DNA from: Apodospora peruviana
Taxonomy: Eukaryota > Ascomycota > Sordariomycetes > Sordariales > Lasiosphaeriaceae
Reading direction: 5' to 3'
NCBI GenBank assembly: GCA_033439685.1
Contig: JAUEDM010000003.1
Coordinates: forward strand, 3,316,001 to 3,380,000
DNA: 64,000 bases
The notes below the pieces were generated by a model. The model was not told the DNA's origin, made no database searches, and saw nothing but the letters and a program-made list of their open reading frames with translations. Shown here piece by piece: positions 11,459 to 23,110 of the stretch (position 1 is its first letter; every line of letters starts with the position of its first letter). A program made the translations under genes and the position numbers.

Positions 11459-13968
11459 ATGATGCCTGCCTCTTCTCCAACCCGCCCGTCGGCGCAGTCG
11501 CAGTCGCACAGCCTGCCCCCGCTTGACGAGGCTGCCTCGGTCCCATTCTCTGCCCTTTTCGACAACAACCACTTCGATCTGGCCACCGTTGAGGCCACGG
11601 CACAACTTGCCGATCGTAGCATTTTTGTTATGCCGAATGGCCGGCGCTTTCTCTTCGAGAGTATCCCCGATCCACAATACCCTAAGGCCAGTCAACCGAG
11701 CCTACCTTCCGCTGAACCGCAACCTCCAGCGCAACAGTATCCCTCCCAGTATCAGTATCAGCAGCAACAGCAGCAGCAGCAGCAGCACGCCCCCCGTCGG
11801 TCGCCTCCGGTCGCCAGTTTTAACCCAGCACAAGACCTCGAAGCTCTCAGGAGGAACAGCACAACGATTCGAAGACGGCCTGTGTCGAATACAAGCTCGC
11901 AGCTCTACTCGCCTGGCGGCGGCCGGCAGGTCTCGAATTTGAGCGGGCAGGCTCCGGCGACGGAGCCCAATGTCAGCACCCACGAAGTCACGGCGATGAT
12001 GTCTAATATGGATATCCGGCACTCCACTCGCTTCGGCGCAGCACCGTTATTTGGCCATTCCGATGGCGGTGTCCAAGCTGCTGAGGCCTTAACGGAATCA
12101 TATCCAGGACCGCGAGATGAACCGAGTCCAGGCAGCCCGTATTCCTCGACTTCACTTCCTGCACACCCACCAATGCAGCAATATGCCACTCCCACGACGC
12201 AGCCTGCTTACCCCGATACAACCAATGCGACTCACATGAATGGCTGTGGCGGCCAGATTCAAAACTTCAACTACCCCAACTATATGGCGCAGGCGCACCA
12301 GGCACAGCAGTTAGCGCAGCAACAAGCACCGGCATCCCCATCAAGACCACAGTTCGAATCTCTTATGGATCAGTCAAGCCCGGTATCTTCGCTACAGGTC
12401 ACGACTGAGCAGTACTATGCGTCATGGGGTGGCGTTTCCCCCTACTCGCCCCAGAGGGAAGCTTCCGAGATACAGATGGTGGCAAATGGGGGAGGATCAC
12501 CGAGCAGAGTTGGGACAGAATACTCGCCTCGACCGGTTGCCTCCAGCCCAGCCTCAGAACGAGCAGCTTCTCTGACCTACCAACCAGCTCGACCAGATTA
12601 TGTTAACGCTGGGAGAAGCTATCCGTATGCGCCAAATGGGTTTGACACGCAAACCCCTGTTATTGTTGTTGAATCACAAGAGGAGCAGCAACAGCAACAA
12701 AGACAACTCCGACAGCTTTCCTCTGCTTCAACCACTGACAGTAGGAGTACGGGGAGGGATAATATCATGCCTGGTGAGGATATGTTATTTGATGGGTGAG
12801 TTTCCTTGAAGGCCGTTCCCATAAAGTTAGTACTAATACACATGTGACACTGTCTAGTCCAGTAAAATCCTCCGCTGCGCTCACCTCACCAGTTTTTCTG
12901 GATGGGCAACTCAAAGTGTTCCGCAACACCATCACTAATGATCTACGGTTTCACTGCAAGGTTGGCAACGACTCAGAAACCTACTGGATGAAATCCACGA
13001 ATGCGCAGCTTGTCCCGGTGTACGCATACGACCCGCGCTTTCCTAACGTCGTCTTTATTCGGGATAAGAATGAAAATGCCAGCAACAATGCCCTCAGCTA
13101 CGCACAATCCCCCACAGGAACAGCACAAGGACGCCCGTCGGGGATATATCAGTTTGGCCGTCTAAAAGAGTTGTGCGATTTCCAGGCGAAACTCACTGCC
13201 GAGAAGGTGGTGCTGGATATCGCGTCGGTCAAGCTGGTGAGATTGACCAAGGCAAGCTCGAGAAATAGCGAGACGTACAGCAGTATAAGGCTGCAGATAT
13301 GGCACGAGGCAGAGCTGAGGAAAGAGCGGCAGAGTGATGTCGCCTCATTTGTGACGGCTGGCACTGCGCTCAGTGGGCCCCTGCGTGAGAGGCTCGTGGC
13401 TAGCAGCTCGAGGTTGATGATTTATCTCGGGAGGTTGGGCGAGTACATCAATGTGTTTATTACGGACGATGTGGAAGTAAAAGCGGATGGACCGACAATG
13501 GTCAAGTTGAAGCCGAGGAAGGCGGGTGGGATCGGAAAGAAGGGAAGTCGATGGCCTGGAATCAAGGGTGAGTTATCCTTCACATTGGTGTTCGCTTTGG
13601 TCTCAGTTTATGTTGCTTACCAGAAGTATGACTCCAGCGCACATTGAATCAAAGCAACAATTTGAGATGGCCGGGTTGGATATCCACGGCCAAGCTCCAA
13701 ATGTCGATGTGGAGTCAAGATACGACTTGTACAAGACGTTTGATATTGATTTTGAGAACTCTCCGAGTAAGTTTCGATACTATTGTCGTACCAACACCTC
13801 AACAACACTGAAAATACTGACAATCACCAACCAGGCCAAGACAATTTCATTCGAAAATGGGACGAGGTCATGAAAGAGCGGCGATCACAACGCATGCGGC
13901 TGAACCAGATCCAAGAGGAGATGGAACAGAACGTATTTTCTGGGAGAAAGGCGAGGGAGCTTTGGTAA
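11459..13968 (+). CDS. uncharacterised Gln-rich protein with conserved C-terminal domain
   Basis: Four exons, 11459-12795, 12858-13567, 13638-13766 and 13835-13968, give 769 aa. The first 445 residues are disordered, Gln/Ser/Pro-rich, and include a CAG-encoded Gln run (11757-11787). A short ordered start (FSALFDNNHFDLATVEATAQ) resembles a conserved N-terminal motif. From about residue 446 on the sequence is ordered (FLDGQLKVFRNT, YWMKSTNAQLVPVYAYDPRF, LGRLGEYINVFITDDVEV) and ends in a basic/acidic helix (RKWDEVMKERRSQRMRLNQI). The third intron needs the acceptor at 13637, because the CAG at 13621-13623 would create an immediate stop. I do not recognise the family. A nuclear regulatory role is only a guess from composition. 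Confidence 0.75.
11757..11787 (+). repeat. CAG-rich poly-Gln tract
   Basis: Consecutive CAG/CAA codons inside the first exon of the Gln-rich protein encode about nine Gln. Confidence 0.8.
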
Positions 13969-15993
13969 TTATTGGATTCCCAATATCCCACTATTTCCGC
14001 GATAGGTGTCGGTGCGTTCCGGACATGAATTCTCATGAGGAGTATGGTATTGGATATGGGTGGGTGATTTGGAAGACAAAAGTTCCTTGTCGGTATCTAA
14101 CGAACTATATATGGGCACATTTCAGTTTTCTTTCCTCTGGCTATTTGGACTTGTCAGGGTATTTAGGAGTTTCTGGGGTGTTGCAAGGGTGTTGGTTGGT
14201 AGGTTATCGGGGGTATTCACGTGTCGTTCAAATGTCAAGGAAGCAAGCTGGGAGTTGAGTTGGCCAGATAAGGTAGATACTCGTGGAACTTAGGAAATCC
14301 ATATCTTTTCTCCTTCCGTATTCTGGTCCCGGATTTGTATGTTTTACTCTACCTGCTATACACTGCAGTGTAGAATACGTCAGGTAAGAAAGCATAGGAT
14401 CGGTTATGGTTTGTCTGGCCTGGTCAAAGTTGAGGCTGCTTTCTCTCTCTTACAACCGTGCCTTACTTGAGGCTCCTCGAAGTCCTGGGAGGCGGGGAAG
14501 TTACTTCTAGAATAGGACTATTGGATTCGTGCAGATCTTGACGGTTGACGGATCTAGATATCGCTTCGAATTGGAGACTTGCTGTGTCGTGTAAGCAGCC
14601 GGGGAGGTGGACACCATATGCTTGTTTGACTGCTACGGTGACATTTTGAGGCAAAGTTTATTATGCTCGCTCTCTCTTCTGGTAGATTACCTACCTATGT
14701 CCGAAGCTGTACATGTATGCGTAGCATTCTTGCTTCGAGCATTTAGAAGTGGTGACGCCCAGGAGGGAGACCCGGGCACAGGGCGGACGGGCTGCTGCCT
14801 TAGTTATTTACCGTGCATAACTCCGCGTATAGTTAAGGTAGGTCATGTATCTAGCTGTGTCTATCCGAGGATAGAGTTTCGTGAAACTTGCCTCCTATGT
14901 CACGTTCGTTCTTCGCTGGTTCGATCCCAAGCAAACAATAGGGAGTATATTTACGGCTACGGCTGAAGAGATGGATCCATGCTCCCGCAGCCACTCCCGC
15001 CATATTCTGACGTCAATAAGACGGCCGTTTTTAATATAATCAATGAAGTCCAACGCGGGGAAGATAATGACCCGACTCGTTTGTGCCGCCAAGTGAACAA
15101 GCGGCTGTGCATCTTGAGGTTGTTCAGCCTCTCGAACACTCCCAACGGGGTTTAGCTTGTCGTCTCCTCTCACCCTTGCCCCTTGGAAGCACCCCACCCA
15201 CCCACCAGGGCCACCACACTGGCGGGAAGACACAGCAGTTCCTGTCTGTCTGGGGTGGGTTGGCGAAGTGAGTCCCCTTTTCGACTGCAACACCCCAGTC
15301 AGCCCAAGACGCGCCACGCTGCAACTGTGTTGGTGCGCCTGCCTGTGGGTGTGTCCTGTGATTTTAGTGAAGCTCTTTGTCCATAGAAGATAGCAAAGAT
15401 TAATTCTGCCTTGGGCTGCTGCTTCAAGTTTCAACTTCTCCTTCTGCCTTGAACGGACCGGACCGAAAGTGAGTGTTGAATGACAACATCATAATGGCTT
15501 TTGCGTGAAAACCGGGCGACAATGAACCTCGAGTCCAGACTCGATAATCTTTACATGTCGATTGACTGACTGACCGAGCACTGCGCGCTGCGCTGCGCTG
15601 TCGCGTGCGCCGATATCAATCCCCCTTCCGACTGGCACTCAGTACCCGACTCATCACAGAAGACGTTGTACTAGTGAGTGCCGTGGCACGAAACCGCCCT
15701 GACACGAGAACAACAACGAGGCTGGACTGTGCCTCCTCGCCTACCTATCCGTACCTTACCTGCAGTCCCTAGTGTCTGGAAATTAAAGTCCTCAGCGCAT
15801 TTCGAAGGAGCAGCTGAAGCTGAGCCTGGTCGTCTTCTCGGAATTTCCAAGCCATCAATTCAAACAATTCAACGTCCCTTTCCACAATTATCCTTCTTCC
15901 GTCATCGAGAATTATCGCCAAAAACGGATTGAGATTGTCCTCCTTTCCAGGAGGAAAGGAGGAAGGAAAAAAAAGTAAATAACCGAGACAAAA
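13969..15993. other. intergenic, 2 kb
   Basis: No supported gene. A 179-codon frame (14895-15434, minus) has no recognisable motif. A GGTTCGATCCC at about 14917 looks like a tRNA T-loop, but no cloverleaf forms around it. The last 150 bases before 15994 are leader-like. A TACCTACC motif is at 14688 and another ACCT-rich stretch at 15739-15760. Confidence 0.45.
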
Positions 15994-18256
15994 ATGCAGG
16001 AACCAGAAATCTTTGAACAGCCGGTCCGGACAAAGGATCCCGAGGCCCTGGTCGCGGGCGAAGAGAACACCTACCATACCGGCTACACCAATGCCACCGA
16101 CGAGTCGACGTCGCTGCACGAGTATCACGACTTTGTTTATCCAGAAGGTTAGTTTTTAATCCTGCGTTCGTTGTTGGATGAGAAGAGAGGTCGTATTTGG
16201 GGTGGAGATGTGCGGCTCTTTCTCTCATCTCACATCTCAGAGAACTAGGGTGGGTATGCTGACAACCTCGGTCATGGATGGTCATCCAGATAGGAAATTG
16301 GGAACATGGTCGACGGCCTTCCTTATCATTAACCGGGTGGTCGGTACCGGTATATTCTCGACGCCATCGTCCATCATCCGTTACACGAATAGTGTCGGCG
16401 CGACGTTGCTATTCTGGGTGTTGGGTGGTGTCATGACCTTTGCGTGAGTTTATCCCAGAGACTTGCTGGTTTTCTGTTGGCTAACATGAATGACTCGTTT
16501 ACAGCGGGTATGGATACCTACCTCATAAAATTCTTAATAGTGTAGTTGACTGACTTTCAAAGGCTTTTTGTCTACCTCGAATTTGGCACAGCGCTTCCTC
16601 GCTCCGGTGGTGAAAAGGTTTATGTGAGTATTCGATATCGCCAGTCCATTACCTTGCCCAGGTGAGTAGGGTGATTGTCTGACATTCTTCAGCTTGAACG
16701 GGTATATCAAAAGCCCCGTTATTTGGCGACGTGTATCTTCGCAGGTTCGCACATCCCCGTCTCCCTTGTTGACATTTCTGGGTCCGGCGTCTGACACTTC
16801 GGAACAGTGCAGTTCGTGCTCTTTGCCACATCCACTGGGGGTGCCATTAGCTTCAGCGCCTACATCCTGAGGGCAGCAAACGGACATGTCACCCCTGGCA
16901 GCTGGGAGACCAGGGGCATCGCCATTGCGGCACTCACAGTTGTTTGCTTGATACACGCCTTTCTTCCAAGGTTGGGGATATGGCTGAGCAACGGCCTAGG
17001 CGCCTTCAAGCTCATTCTTCTGACCCTTGTCGTCTGCACCGGCTGGGCGGCACTCGACGGGAGGATGGTGAGAGAGTCGCCCAAGAACTTTTCCAGCTTC
17101 AACGGCCCAGATATCGTCGGAGACAACGACGATTCGATGGATCCAACCAGATCGACGGCGGGATACGCGCTCGCTCTCCTCCAAGTCATGTACTCGTACA
17201 GCGGCTGGGAGAATGCCAACTACGTAAGTGCGCTGGACTGGTGAGGATCGTGCCTAACGACAGAACAGCGTTGACGCAGATTCCAGGTCTTGACCGAAGT
17301 TCGCGACGCACCTAGGACCCTACGCAGAGCGGCACCCATAGCGGTCTCGGCGGTTACCATCTTATACGTCCTGGCCAACATCGCCTATGTAAGTGAGCTG
17401 TCTTGTCGTACCAGCCGGCCATGGGATCTGACTTCTCTATAATGACACCCAATAGTTTGCTGCCATGTCAAAAGCTGAAATCCGGGACTCGAACGTCCTC
17501 GTTGGTGCCGCCTTCTTCCGCAATGTATGGGGTGACAGTCCCTTTGTGACTCGAGCAATGCCCGTGTTCATCGGCCTGTCCTCGCTCGGCAACGTCTTCG
17601 CCCAGTCCTTCGCCATGCCCCGAGTGAAACAGGAGCTCGCCAAGGAAGGTATTCTGCCGTTCTCGCGCTTCTGGGCGAGCGACTGGCCGATCAGCACCCC
17701 AACAGGCGCAATCCTGCTCCACTGGCTGCTCACGGCGGCCTTCATCCTCGGGTCGCAGACGACGGACGTGTACACGTTTGTCACCAACATCTTCATCTAC
17801 AGCGGGAACTGGATCAAGTTTTTCTTGGGTGTCGGCCTGCTGTATCTCAACTTCACGCCGTCGGAGCGGTGGGCGGAGCAGCGGACGACGTTCCGCAGCT
17901 CGCCGCTTCTGACGCTCTTCTGGATCATCGGGCTGCTCTTCGTGCTCTCGGCGCCGTTTGTGCCCAACGAGCTGCAGGACAACATCCCCTTCTTCGTGGT
18001 GCCGGCGCTGGGCACCAGCATGCTGGCCATCGGAACGGCCTACTGGCTCATCTGGGCCAAGGTGCTGCCGGGCTTTGGCTTCCACATCCAACACGAGATT
18101 GTGCAGATGCCGGACGGCAGCGAGCGCGTCAAGTACAAGGTGAGTCTCTGTCATACATCTCTGTCAACTTATGCTGATATGTGATTTTTCGACGTATAGC
18201 GTGTGAAACCAAAGAGGATGCGGCGACGGAAGCAGAGACAGAGATCTGTGTGGTGA
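15994..18256 (+). CDS. high-affinity methionine permease (MUP1-type, APC superfamily)
   Basis: Nine exons: 15994-16147, 16290-16443, 16505-16507, 16563-16623, 16693-16744, 16808-17223, 17287-17388, 17456-18139 and 18200-18256. Together they give 560 aa, usual for MUP1-like L-amino-acid transporters of the plasma membrane. Recognisable segments are RVVGTGIFSTPS (first helix, the GxG substrate loop), AGLFVYLEFG and PRSGGEK, the repeated hydrophobic helices, SYSGWENANYVLTEV, and SLGNVFAQSFAMPR with KEGILPFSRFWAS. The N-terminus is acidic and the C-terminus very basic (RMRRRKQRQR). The third exon is only three bases (CGG); it supplies the Gly of FAGLFV and is flanked by introns of 61 and 55 nt. 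Skipping it would stay in frame and lose only that Gly. Methionine specificity is inferred from family resemblance. Confidence 0.9.
16505..16507 (+). other. candidate 3-nt micro-exon of the permease
   Basis: CGG is preceded by TTTACAG and followed by GTATGG. Exon 2 ends ...TTT GC and exon 4 starts G CTT TTT. Inclusion gives GCC GGG (Ala-Gly), matching the AGL(F/Y) sequence usual in this family; skipping gives GCG alone. Confidence 0.7.
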
Positions 18257-19064
18257 CATGACCTCTTATTATATAAGAAAGCGATTTGTATTTGACTTGA
18301 GAAATAAAGTTCAAGACACGAGTGGAATGCGGGATTGGTTTCAACTTGACTCGGACCCGACACCTCAAAATGGCCCATTGACCAATTGATTTAGAGAATC
18401 CACTAACAACTAATGGAACAATTAAAATTCATACAATTCATAAGAAAACATAACCGACAAATCGCATTGCTGTACAATCCCGCAGCAGGGTGAATCCAAA
18501 ATGCAATTTGCACGGAATTCCTACGGAGCGACAGCGCCGAGCCGGACATTCGGCTGGTGGGGCTGCCACACTCCCCCTCACTCAGCACGGGGCAGCACGG
18601 GGCATTTCTCGCATCGCAATGCTGGCCCAAACCTGGAAGCTGCCCCCTGTGGCCAGTTGGAACTTCTGTAACTTCAACCATCCACTAAAAACTGCAGTGG
18701 CCTGTTGTCCACTGTCCTCTAAAAAGGGGGTTTCCATCTTGCCTCCAGCCTCCGCTGCGCTAACCCTTCCCCGACGATCTCGGGACTCGGCTGCTGCACC
18801 CCAGCGCGCCATGCTCCAGCAGCTACTTGCCTTCAGATGTTGCAGCGAATGAATCCAATTCGAAATTCTAAACTTCGACAGACCAGTCTCTTCCATGTCC
18901 ACGCTCATGAGGCCATGTGGATGCTGTCCCTCCCCACCGCCTGTTGTTGCCGCCGCTGTCCTGCCTCTCCAGCTGCCTCTTCACCAGTAATCCCGCCGGC
19001 ACTTGCACCCCGACCTCGAGTGGCCCTTTCCCGAGTCGATCCGCGTCCAGTTGCGCCGTAACCA
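18257..19064. other. intergenic between permease and PIK1
   Basis: 808 bases. An exact 10-base tandem (GCACGGGGCA twice) lies near 18582-18601. C/T-rich sequence precedes the PIK1 start. No gene was recognised. Confidence 0.5.
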
Positions 19065-22000
19065 ATGTCGTGGGACCTGCTGAAGCGGTTCCTTGAGAGC
19101 GACGTCTTTAACCAGAACCCCTTTCTCTCCGTCTCGTACCTCAGTCGCTATGCGGATCACATCGGCATCCACTACGTGCTGTGCAGCAAGCTGCGCCAGT
19201 TTCCCTACGAGGACATCGAGTTCTTCCTGCCCCAGCTATGCCACCTCGTCATCAGCGTCGACAATGAGTCCATGGCCCTCGAGGAGTTCCTCCTCGACCT
19301 GTGTGAAGAGTCGGTGACAGCCGCCTTGCTGGTGCGCCAATTCCAATCCCTAGACCTGCCTACCTAGGTACCGTAGGTAGCCTTCTTGCGCGACCGCTTG
19401 CTGATATCATGTGGACACCTTGCAGACATTCTGGCTCTTTCAAACCTACCTACACGATCTCGCCGCCAATCCCCAGGCCGACGCCTTCAAAACCTGCCGA
19501 CGAGTCTATAACAAGGTGCAGCATGTCGTATTCGGAATATCGGACAGTGCCAGGCAGGAAAAGATTACCGAGAATGTGCTCCCAGTCACGGTGCTGGCAA
19601 GCTTTGTTCTGGCCAGCGTAGCTTGTCCCCTGCTACCCCAATGGGCCGGTCCGCTGGCCGTTGCGCAGGCCCGAAAGCCTCGCCCGTTTCTCGATACGAT
19701 CTCCGAGCCAGCTCCAATCAAGAACTTGCCGGTTCGCGCGCAGACGGTAAATGCGGGGAGCACCAGGTCGAGGCGTGCAAAGGAGGGGGGCCGAGTTACG
19801 AGCGCTAACTCGGCCCCGGAGGCACTGGCGCAGGGAAGCTCCCGTCCGAAGTCTCCGGCCAAAATCCTCCGGGCTTCGACTTCCAGACCGACGTCTTCCG
19901 GGACACCTGCCCGAACACCGCTTGAGCCGAGGAGGGTCTCTCATCTTGAGAACGTGGCCTTGGAAGCGCGCCTCAGTTCGAGCTCGTTACCATTGCCCGA
20001 TCCTCGATCTCCAGGACTCCCTACCCGGCCAACAACACCGGTTTCTGCAGGTATTCGGCCTACGGATTCCATGTCGAGGAGGCATTCGCACCATGTCAAG
20101 ACCCTCTTGACACAAGCGGAAATGAGCTCGACACAGAAGAAGCGGCTGCTTCGGCAAAACTACTTTCGTTGCCAAACGGCCTTCCTTACAGCACTGGAGG
20201 ATATATCGAATCGTCTGGTTATAGTGCCTAAGCCAGCTCGTCTGAGTGCTCTCCGCGCGGAACTGGCTCTGATCGCTCAGGATCTGCCGGCAGAGGTGGA
20301 CATCCCGGTCATCTGCCCGCCCACGCTTGTGAACGGCTTTCCATCCCGGAGCCGACACCACAGGATAGTCCGGCTGAACCCGGCAGAGGCCACGGTTTTA
20401 AACAGCGCCGAAAAGGTGCCATATCTGCTAATGGTTGAAATTCTGCGTGACGACTTTACATTTGATCCGGACTCCCCGGACAACCAAAGGCTGATTACAA
20501 ACTTGTTAGCCGAACAAGGGACGAGAAAACGGGTGTTCGATTTGTCTGAGGCTCCTCGGATACCTACGATTGTCCGCTCCCCTGAGCCGGTTATCGATAG
20601 CGTCTTTGAGCCGACTTCGGGGGATCTAGGCAGCTCACCAATGTTAAAACCGTTCGGAGACGGACCTTCTTCTGCAACCAAACCGAGCCAACCTGTTCAC
20701 CCTCTGCGAGTAGCAAGTGCCGCGACTACAATGACAAGCGCGTCGGATTTAACAACGCCCCGAAGTTCGGGGGCGTCAACCTCGAGATCATCTAGTCCTC
20801 CGATGAGGAAAATGACTTTCCAAAATCGGGGCACCAATTCTGTAGACCAGCCCGACTTCTCGGCGTTGGCCACACACATGCGTACCGCCTCGCAGATGCT
20901 GGCGCAGTTAGAGGCCACGAGTGGCAAACGGCCTCGCCAGGAGGTAGCAGCGATTAGAGCGAAGATTATTGCGAGCATGCAGAGCCTTGAGGAGCAGAGC
21001 TTCGAGACCGACGATAGCCAAGGGCCGACCTTTGATATGATCATGACCAAAGCTGCCGCCGGGGGTTCTTCCACTGCCAACGGCACCAGCACAGCAGAAA
21101 TCGAAGAAGAGACCAACCCATTGGAACCCACCCTCAGCACGAGCACCAACGCCGGCATCGCCAGGATGGAGAATGACTTCAAAACCGGCGGTCTGCAACG
21201 AAAAGGTGACCGTGACGACCCCAGCGCGGCCGTCTTTGGCGAGGCCTGGGAGATGAAAAAGGAGCGTATTCGTAAATCGTCGCCCTACGGCTGGATGAAG
21301 AACTGGGATCTGGTGTCGGTGATCGTCAAGACGGGCGCCGATCTGAGGCAGGAGGCCTTCGCATGCCAGCTCATTCTTGTGTGTCACAGGATCTGGGAGA
21401 GCGCCGGCGTCCCGGTGTGGGTCAAGCTCATGCGGATCCTGGTGACGGGGGAGTCGTCGGGCCTGATCGAGACGATTGCCAACGGCGTGTCGTTGCATTC
21501 CATCAAGCGCAGTCTGACACTCGCGTCGATCGAGTCCGGCCAGAATCCAAGGAGGAGGCTGGCTACGCTCAAGGACCACTTCGTCAAGGCGTTTGGCTTG
21601 CCCGAGAGCGAGGCGTACAGGCAGGGGGTTGACGCGTTCAAGAGGTCGCTGGCGGCGTATAGCATGATTAGCTACGTGCTGCAGCTGAAGGATCGGCATA
21701 ATGGGAATGTGCTGATTGATAACGAGGGGCATATTATCCATATTGATTTTGGGTTCATGTTGTCGAATTCGCCTGGCGGGGTTGGGGTTGAGGCGGCGCC
21801 GTTTAAGCTGACTTATGAGTATGTCGAGGTATTGGGTGGTGTTGGGAGTGAGGAGTATGAGGATTTCAAGAGGTTGTGTAAGCAGGCTTTTCAGGGTGAG
21901 TCTCTTTTCCTTTCCCCCTAAGAGAGAGAGGGTTTGGTATAAATACTGACAGTCGCCAACAGCTCTTCGAAGGTCCGCCGACAATATCATCGACCTCGTC

Positions 22001-22289
22001 AGCATGATGGGCCGAGAGTCCAAGATGCCGTGCTATGGTGCCGGTGTGGCGCAGGTCACTGCTGCGCTGAGGCAGCGGTTCCAACTGCACCTGAGCGCGG
22101 ACGAGGCGGAGCAGTTTGTCGAGACCGATCTCATTGCTAAGTCTCTTGGGAGTTACTATACGCGGGTGTGAGTACCTATTCATCCCGATTTTCCTATTTT
22201 CGATTGGTTTTGAAGTGGTCAATGCTAATTTTGTGGTCTATCTGTGTAGATACGATGCCTTTCAGTATAGGACTCAGGGGATATACTAA
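19065..22289 (+). CDS. PIK1: phosphatidylinositol 4-kinase, PIK1 type
   Basis: Exons 19065-19331, 19426-21895, 21963-22167 and 22250-22289 give 993 aa, the usual Pik1 size. It makes PtdIns4P at the Golgi and nucleus for secretion. The lipid-kinase-unique helical region is at the N-terminus (FLSVSYLSRYADHIGIHYVL). The middle is long and Ser/Pro-rich. The catalytic domain starts near residue 695 (FGEAWEMKKERIRKSSPYGW) and contains DLRQEAFACQLI, the catalytic loop DRHNGN at about 845-850 and the DFG at about 863-865 (HIIHIDFGFMLS). The C-terminus, TRVYDAFQYRTQGIY, is rebuilt across the last intron and is typical of PI4K beta/Pik1. Intron 1 uses a GTGCGC donor and contains a near-palindromic CCTACCTAGG/GGTAGG segment (19359-19380). 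Confidence 0.96.
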
Positions 22290-23110
22290 GCCATAACTAA
22301 GCCTGGGAGTCTACAGACGATTTTATTGGTGGAGGTGCTGGCTGGCAAGGGCTTGCGAATGTATGACTTCATCTGCGAAAGGATGGCTACCTAGGTAGAG
22401 ACAGGAAGAGGGGAGTAAAGCCCAGTGGACGGGTGCCAAGACATGATGTGTGATGTACAGACAAACAAATCTGTGGAAGGGGTGGTTGTGTATGTTGTTT
22501 ATCGTTTTTACGTTTGGGACGTAGGTAGCAGCATGTGTCATGTGACGGAAGCATCTGGGTGGCGTTTAAAGGATAACAAGGGGAGGCGGTTGGAATGAAT
22601 GATAGTTAATTAGACATATCTAGTTGCGCTATTTACTTTGCCTGGGTTGAGTTGGTACTTGGTTGTTGTTGGCCCATGTTCGTGTTCCTGGGTTTTATGC
22701 TCTGGTAATGATTAAAAGTCCGTGTCCATAGTAGTTAGGGTTGTTGTGTTTTTTCTCCTTTTTCCACCTTTGGTTGCTGTCTATATGATAGTGACGAGGT
22801 GGAAAAATAGATCGTTTCGTTTTGATCTGGTCGAGATACGGGATATATCCGTAGGTAGGTACATATGGGAAAGATATCTAGACAACCAGCTGTCTGTTAA
22901 GCAAGCTCGACTTTTTCTCAAAATATTTACGGGTTGAGTTTTTATACGATGGAGAATGCAGTTCAATATATACAACAGAAAACAAACAAAGGAGACATAA
23001 CCATGCGACGTAAAACCCCGACCACAACAACCCCTAATCCCATCACTGTGACATAGTCCGCCTACCTAACCAAACGATAGGAACACAACTAACTTGCTTG
23101 AGTAGGGCAA
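22290..23110. other. intergenic between convergent PIK1 and CDH ends
   Basis: 821 bases, AT-richer than the flanks, holding the two 3' untranslated ends. ACCT/AGGT motifs occur at 22388, 22524, 22852 and 23062. No gene was recognised. Confidence 0.5.

Noticed and set aside
13568..13637. Apparent premature stop in the Gln-rich gene at its second-last intron
   Set aside because: Using the CAG at 13621-13623 gives an immediate TGA, but the next acceptor at 13636-13637 restores frame (GIK then AHIESKQQ), so no frameshift is needed.
14900..14950. Possible tRNA on the plus strand (GGTTCGATCCC)
   Set aside because: The T stem does not pair (GCTGG against CCAAG) and no acceptor or anticodon stem can be formed.
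14895..15434. 179-codon frame on the minus strand
   Set aside because: Low-complexity, no motif, and coincides with open frames on the other strand; judged non-coding.
22290..23110. AT-richer stretch as a possible RIP-mutated repeat relic
   Set aside because: It has no recognisable residual element and is explained by two 3' untranslated regions; a composition test would be needed to reopen this.
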